A stretch of 64,000 nt of DNA from CAXXOK01 sp963678055 (GTDB lineage Bacteria > Bacillota > Clostridia > Christensenellales > Aristaeellaceae). Below are positions 61,098 to 64,000 of the stretch, piece after piece (position 1 is the stretch's first letter; each line of letters starts with the position of its first letter). The translations under genes and the position numbers were made by a program. The stretch is taken from NCBI GenBank assembly GCA_963678055.1, contig OY782679.1, forward strand, positions 930,001 to 994,000, given 5' to 3'. The notes under the pieces are model-generated. The model was not told the origin of the DNA. It made no database searches and saw only the letters and a list, made by a program, of their open reading frames with translations.

Positions 61098-62354
61098 ATG
61101 AGCATGATTTCTTGGCCTTTTGATTCAACGGTAACTTTCGACACGGAGAACAACCCGATTTATGATCGGACCTACAGCGCGGATGTGCTGGCGCGAATTT
61201 TGCGGAAATACTTTAAGGACGGTGTGTTTTCCACCCAGGAGGACTGTCTGCGGGTCGTGGAAGCAACGGGCATGAACGTAACGGTGAACCCGGGAGATTG
61301 CATGATCCAAGGGCGGCACGGATACCTGGAAACACCGCAAACCCTGGCGATTGGTACGGCCGATCCAGCACTCAAGCGCATTGATCTGGTGGTGCTGCGA
61401 CTGGATCTTAGCGTGAACGAACTGAGTATTAAACCCGCGGTGGTTGTGGGCAGTGAAGCGGTAAACCCGGTGGCACCGGCCCTCACTCGCAACAGCACCG
61501 TGTATGAACTAGCTTTGGCCGAAGTGTATGTTGGGGCGAATGTAACGGCCATCTCACAGGCTGCGATTACCGATGCACGGCTGGACAGCACTCGCTGTGG
61601 CGTAGTAGCGTCTATCATCGGGGATACGGATACTAGCACCTACTATGCACAGATTGCAGCAGACCTTGCTGAGTTCAAGGCCGGGCAGGAATCGGATTTC
61701 GATGCATGGTTTGCAACGATTACCAGCATCCTGGACCAGAATACAGCGGCGAACCTGCTCAATATGATCAATACACTCAATGCCGAGATGGACGACGTAC
61801 AGACCCTTGGTACGCAGACACAAAACTCCATTAATGCACTGAATGCCGAGATGGATAATGTGCTCCACACAAGCGCGCAGTCTTTGACCACTACGCAGCA
61901 GACCCAGGCACGCTCGAACGTCAACGCACAATCAGCGATCACTGCTTCCGGTATGCTCAAGGGGAATGGCGCAGGTAGTGTGTCCGCAGCAGCCGAAGGT
62001 GTGGACTATGTGGGCATTGCAGGAGGTAAAGCAAAACCTGAACGAACGAGTGCAAATCTTATTTACGGTACGGTCAGTAAAACACTCGAACCCGGACATG
62101 CGGGGTGTGTTTTACGGCTGAATTCATCTTCAAACTTAACAGTAACTATACCGACGGATGCAACGGTGTTGATGCCAAATGAAACGGAAATTGAGGTTGT
62201 TCGATGGGGTACAGGTAATGTTACCTTTGTACCTGCATCTGGTGTTTCGATCCGTTCTGTTGATAATCAAAGAAGTATTGCAGAGCAATATGCTTCAGCA
62301 TGCTTAAAGAAAATTAGCGCTAATATATGGTTGTTGACGGGGTATTTAGCATGA
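61098..62354 (+). CDS. Tail fibre / baseplate appendage protein
   Basis: 418 residues, AAGGAGGAC upstream of ATG 61098. N-terminal baseplate-attachment domain (about residues 1-185: PIYDRTYSADVLARILRKYFKDGVFSTQEDCLRVVEATGMNVTVNPGDCMIQGRHGYLE, then ALAEVYVGANVTAISQAAITDARLDSTRCGVV), coiled-coil region with a near-repeat INTLNAEMDDV / INALNAEMDNV (about 220-255), and a C-terminal part including GMLKGNGAGSVSAAAEGVDYV, a motif common in phage fibres. Probably a receptor-binding fibre shaft. It overlaps the next gene by 4 bases. Confidence 0.75.
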   Translation: MSMISWPFDSTVTFDTENNPIYDRTYSADVLARILRKYFKDGVFSTQEDCLRVVEATGMNVTVNPGDCMIQGRHGYLETPQTLAIGTADPALKRIDLVVLRLDLSVNELSIKPAVVVGSEAVNPVAPALTRNSTVYELALAEVYVGANVTAISQAAITDARLDSTRCGVVASIIGDTDTSTYYAQIAADLAEFKAGQESDFDAWFATITSILDQNTAANLLNMINTLNAEMDDVQTLGTQTQNSINALNAEMDNVLHTSAQSLTTTQQTQARSNVNAQSAITASGMLKGNGAGSVSAAAEGVDYVGIAGGKAKPERTSANLIYGTVSKTLEPGHAGCVLRLNSSSNLTVTIPTDATVLMPNETEIEVVRWGTGNVTFVPASGVSIRSVDNQRSIAEQYASACLKKISANIWLLTGYLA

Positions 62355-63106
62355 GAATGAGTAGGAGAGCAGCACTAAACTTTCCAACTGCGAAATTCAA
62401 TCCTTGGTCTGACATGACCTATACCGGCAGTAAATCGATCATTAACGATGGCAATGATAACTGGCGTGTGAAGTTCCTGACGAGTGGAACGCTGACTTTT
62501 CTAAAAGATCCCAAGGGTATTGATCTGTTTATGGTTGGTGGCGGTGGCGGTGGATCGCATTATGGTGCGGCAGGCGGAGGCTATACGCTGACGCAATCGT
62601 CCGTTGCAGTAGCAAGAAACGTTGGATATACAATTATTGTTGGTGCAGGTGGCGCTGGTGTTAGAACTGGCACAGGTGGCACGGGCGGTACATCCTCCGC
62701 ATTCGGCTATAGCCGTACAGGCGGCCGAGGAGGAACCTATGCAACTGGTGCTGGCGGCAATGGCGGTTCTGGTGGCGGTGGCGGTTCCGGCGGCGCCGAT
62801 GGCGGCAATGGTGGCTCCAATGGCAGCAATGGTCAGGATCAGGAACGTGGATTTCCGGGTGGAACCGGGCAGGGGACAACTACTCGTGAGTTCGGCTCGG
62901 CAAGTGGTACATTGTATGCTGGCGGCGGCGGCGGTACAGGTAATGTCTGTGGCGATGGGGGCGCAGGTGGCGGTGGCGACGGTGCCAAAGTACCGGGGGT
63001 TAGTAATGGGGCAACCAATACCGGTGGTGGTGGCGGTGGTAACGTAGGCTCCGGAGAAGGCGGCAACGGCGGTTCGGGCATTGTAGTTATCCGCAATGCC
63101 GCGTAA
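62351..63106 (+). CDS. Glycine-rich tail-tip protein
   Basis: 251 residues from ATG 62351 (ATGA overlap with the fibre gene). After a short N-terminus comes VKFLTSGTLTFLKDPKGIDLFMVGGGGGGSHYGAAGGGYT, then a long Gly-Ser-rich stretch with regular GGxGG spacing and a conserved end GGNGGSGIVVIRNAA. Glycine-rich domains of this type form polyglycine-II sandwich tips of phage adhesins that bind host receptors. Overlapping reading suggests coupled translation. It may be the exchangeable receptor-binding tip. Confidence 0.75.
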   Translation: MRMSRRAALNFPTAKFNPWSDMTYTGSKSIINDGNDNWRVKFLTSGTLTFLKDPKGIDLFMVGGGGGGSHYGAAGGGYTLTQSSVAVARNVGYTIIVGAGGAGVRTGTGGTGGTSSAFGYSRTGGRGGTYATGAGGNGGSGGGGGSGGADGGNGGSNGSNGQDQERGFPGGTGQGTTTREFGSASGTLYAGGGGGTGNVCGDGGAGGGGDGAKVPGVSNGATNTGGGGGGNVGSGEGGNGGSGIVVIRNAA

Positions 63107-63117
63107 GGAGGGAACAT

Positions 63118-63318
63118 ATGAATTACGCAATTGTAGAAAACGGAATGGTCGTTAATCTAATTTCATTGAACGAGGAAAACGCATCAGATTTTCCCAATGC
63201 CGCACCCGTAGGGACTCTGCCGGTATTCATTGGAGATGCTTATATGGATGGCGGCTTCTATCGTAATGGCGAACTTGTCGATTTATTGCTTGATGAAGAA
63301 GACGATATAATCGAATAG
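63118..63318 (+). CDS. Small tail-associated protein
   Basis: 66 residues, AAGGAGG upstream of ATG 63118: MNYAIVENGMVVNLISLNEE, then NAAPVGTLPVFIGDAYMDGGFYRNGELVDLLLDEEDDIIE. Similar short acidic proteins follow fibre genes in many prophages (often with XkdX-like genes) and may act as fibre chaperones. It lies 11 bases after the glycine-rich gene and ends before a terminator. Confidence 0.7.
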   Translation: MNYAIVENGMVVNLISLNEENASDFPNAAPVGTLPVFIGDAYMDGGFYRNGELVDLLLDEEDDIIE

Positions 63319-63363
63319 CGGGTCGCTGAATCAATTAAAAACGATTCGCGAAAATATGCGGAC

Positions 63364-63402
63364 AACACCGTCGAGCTGTTTTACAGCTCGACGGTGTTTT
63401 AC
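63364..63402 (+). terminator. Terminator of the tail operon
   Basis: A perfect 16-base stem (63364-63379 with 63383-63398) around TTT, followed by TT. It separates the tail genes from the lysin gene. Confidence 0.85.
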
Positions 63403-63470
63403 CGTAGGGCGGTAGATATAAAATGAGCAGCCATAGCGAACCAATCCAGAAATAGAAAAGAGTTGATAGT

Positions 63471-64000
63471 ATGACCGTTACCGGAAAACAAATAGCCGAA
63501 CGAGCGCTGACATATGCGTCAGAAGTTAAGAAGAACATCTTCGGTACGATTACCAATATTAAAGCAGATCCAAACAAATATCCCTATAGGGAAGGTGCGG
63601 AAGGTCCGGCAGAGTTTGACTGCCAGGGTTTTCTAGAAGCGATCTTGCGCGCATTAGGGCTAAAGGTATCCTTTGCTGGTACTAACGATATGTGGCGCAA
63701 TATGGGGTATGAAAAAGGCACAATTGAAGAATGCGTGCAGAAGTATGGTAAGGTACCGATAGGTACACCGATCCTGATTGTGGATCATGATGGCGGTGAA
63801 CCGAACAAGTACAAAGGTGATGGCGAGGGTAATGCCTGGCATGTGTACATCAAGGTCGCTGACGGTTTTTTAATGCACGCTAGTAAAAGTTATAGTGGCT
63901 TAATGGTGAAAGCGTTTCGAGACAAGGAGATCAATGGTGGCCCTTCACACTACCTATTCCCTAAAGGTGTCGTGTTTGAAGGAGTCGATGGTGCAAATGC
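63471..64000 (+). CDS. Phage cell-wall hydrolase (NlpC/P60-like, 3'-truncated by window edge)
   Basis: The frame runs from ATG 63471 to the window end without a stop (176 codons seen). NlpC/P60-type features: catalytic cysteine in AEFDCQGFLEAILRALG, GTPILIVDHDGG, histidine in NAWHVYIKVADGFLMHASKSYSG. It would cleave peptidoglycan stem peptides. It follows the tail operon as an endolysin normally does; no holin is seen before it, and may lie beyond the edge. Confidence 0.75.
   Translation, partial: MTVTGKQIAERALTYASEVKKNIFGTITNIKADPNKYPYREGAEGPAEFDCQGFLEAILRALGLKVSFAGTNDMWRNMGYEKGTIEECVQKYGKVPIGTPILIVDHDGGEPNKYKGDGEGNAWHVYIKVADGFLMHASKSYSGLMVKAFRDKEINGGPSHYLFPKGVVFEGVDGAN

Noticed and set aside
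62501..63130. 209-codon minus-strand Ala/Thr-rich frame
   Set aside because: Shadow of the glycine-rich tail gene; low complexity follows from GGN codons.

Overview
The window looks like a chromosomal segment of a low-GC-lineage Gram-positive bacterium (Clostridia; a Christensenellales-like member of moderate-to-high GC is my guess). The reasons are a CggR-type glycolytic regulator with a CggR-type operator, Firmicute-type LexA boxes, a single-chain glycyl-tRNA synthetase, GerMN-domain lipoproteins behind a two-component system, VPQTGD wall-anchor tails, TTGACA/TATAAT promoters (often extended -10) and strong GGAGG ribosome binding sites. The genus cannot be fixed from this sequence alone.

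1-32.4 kb is core genome. In order it holds: exonuclease VII (xseA partial, xseB) with prenyl synthase ispA; two small membrane proteins; cysteine desulfurase plus thiI (4-thiouridine); a glycolytic cluster cggR, pgk, tpiA, gpmI, from which gapA is absent between cggR and pgk; an intracellular GH5 glucanase and an opine-dehydrogenase-like enzyme (minus strand); a response regulator/histidine kinase operon ending in two GerMN lipoproteins; glyS; divergent uxaC and uxaA for hexuronate use; an AraM-like glycerol-1-phosphate dehydrogenase; the sugar ABC ATPase msmK; the TldD/PmbA protease pair; a proA-ABC exporter operon; and smpB followed by the tmRNA gene.

32.4-53.6 kb is an accessory island beginning exactly at the tmRNA 3' end. 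Copies of the tmRNA tail occur at 32.4, 32.76, 41.68 and 47.58 kb. Two decayed tyrosine-integrase remnants (33.6-33.9 and 52.3-52.5 kb) suggest successive integrations at this site. Cargo: an ABC-F ATPase, a second two-component system, three very large repeat-rich surface proteins (two are tandem paralogues differing by four 480-bp repeats), a PHP phosphoesterase and small secreted proteins. Two 88-bp noncoding modules beside the tmRNA change sequence but keep base pairing.

53.6-64 kb is phage-derived: a small gene under tandem SOS boxes, a divergent XRE repressor switch, a sigma/ArpU-like regulator, two near-identical 42-bp promoter-like repeats, then a siphovirus tail module (tail terminator, major tail protein, two chaperone-like proteins, distal tail protein, Gp37-like baseplate protein, fibre, glycine-rich tip) and an NlpC/P60-like lysin cut by the window edge. 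No terminase, portal, capsid or tape-measure gene is seen. An unrecognised 397-residue protein occupies the tape-measure position. The segment is therefore either a decayed prophage or an SOS-controlled, headless, tailocin-like particle; this is the most interesting part of the window.
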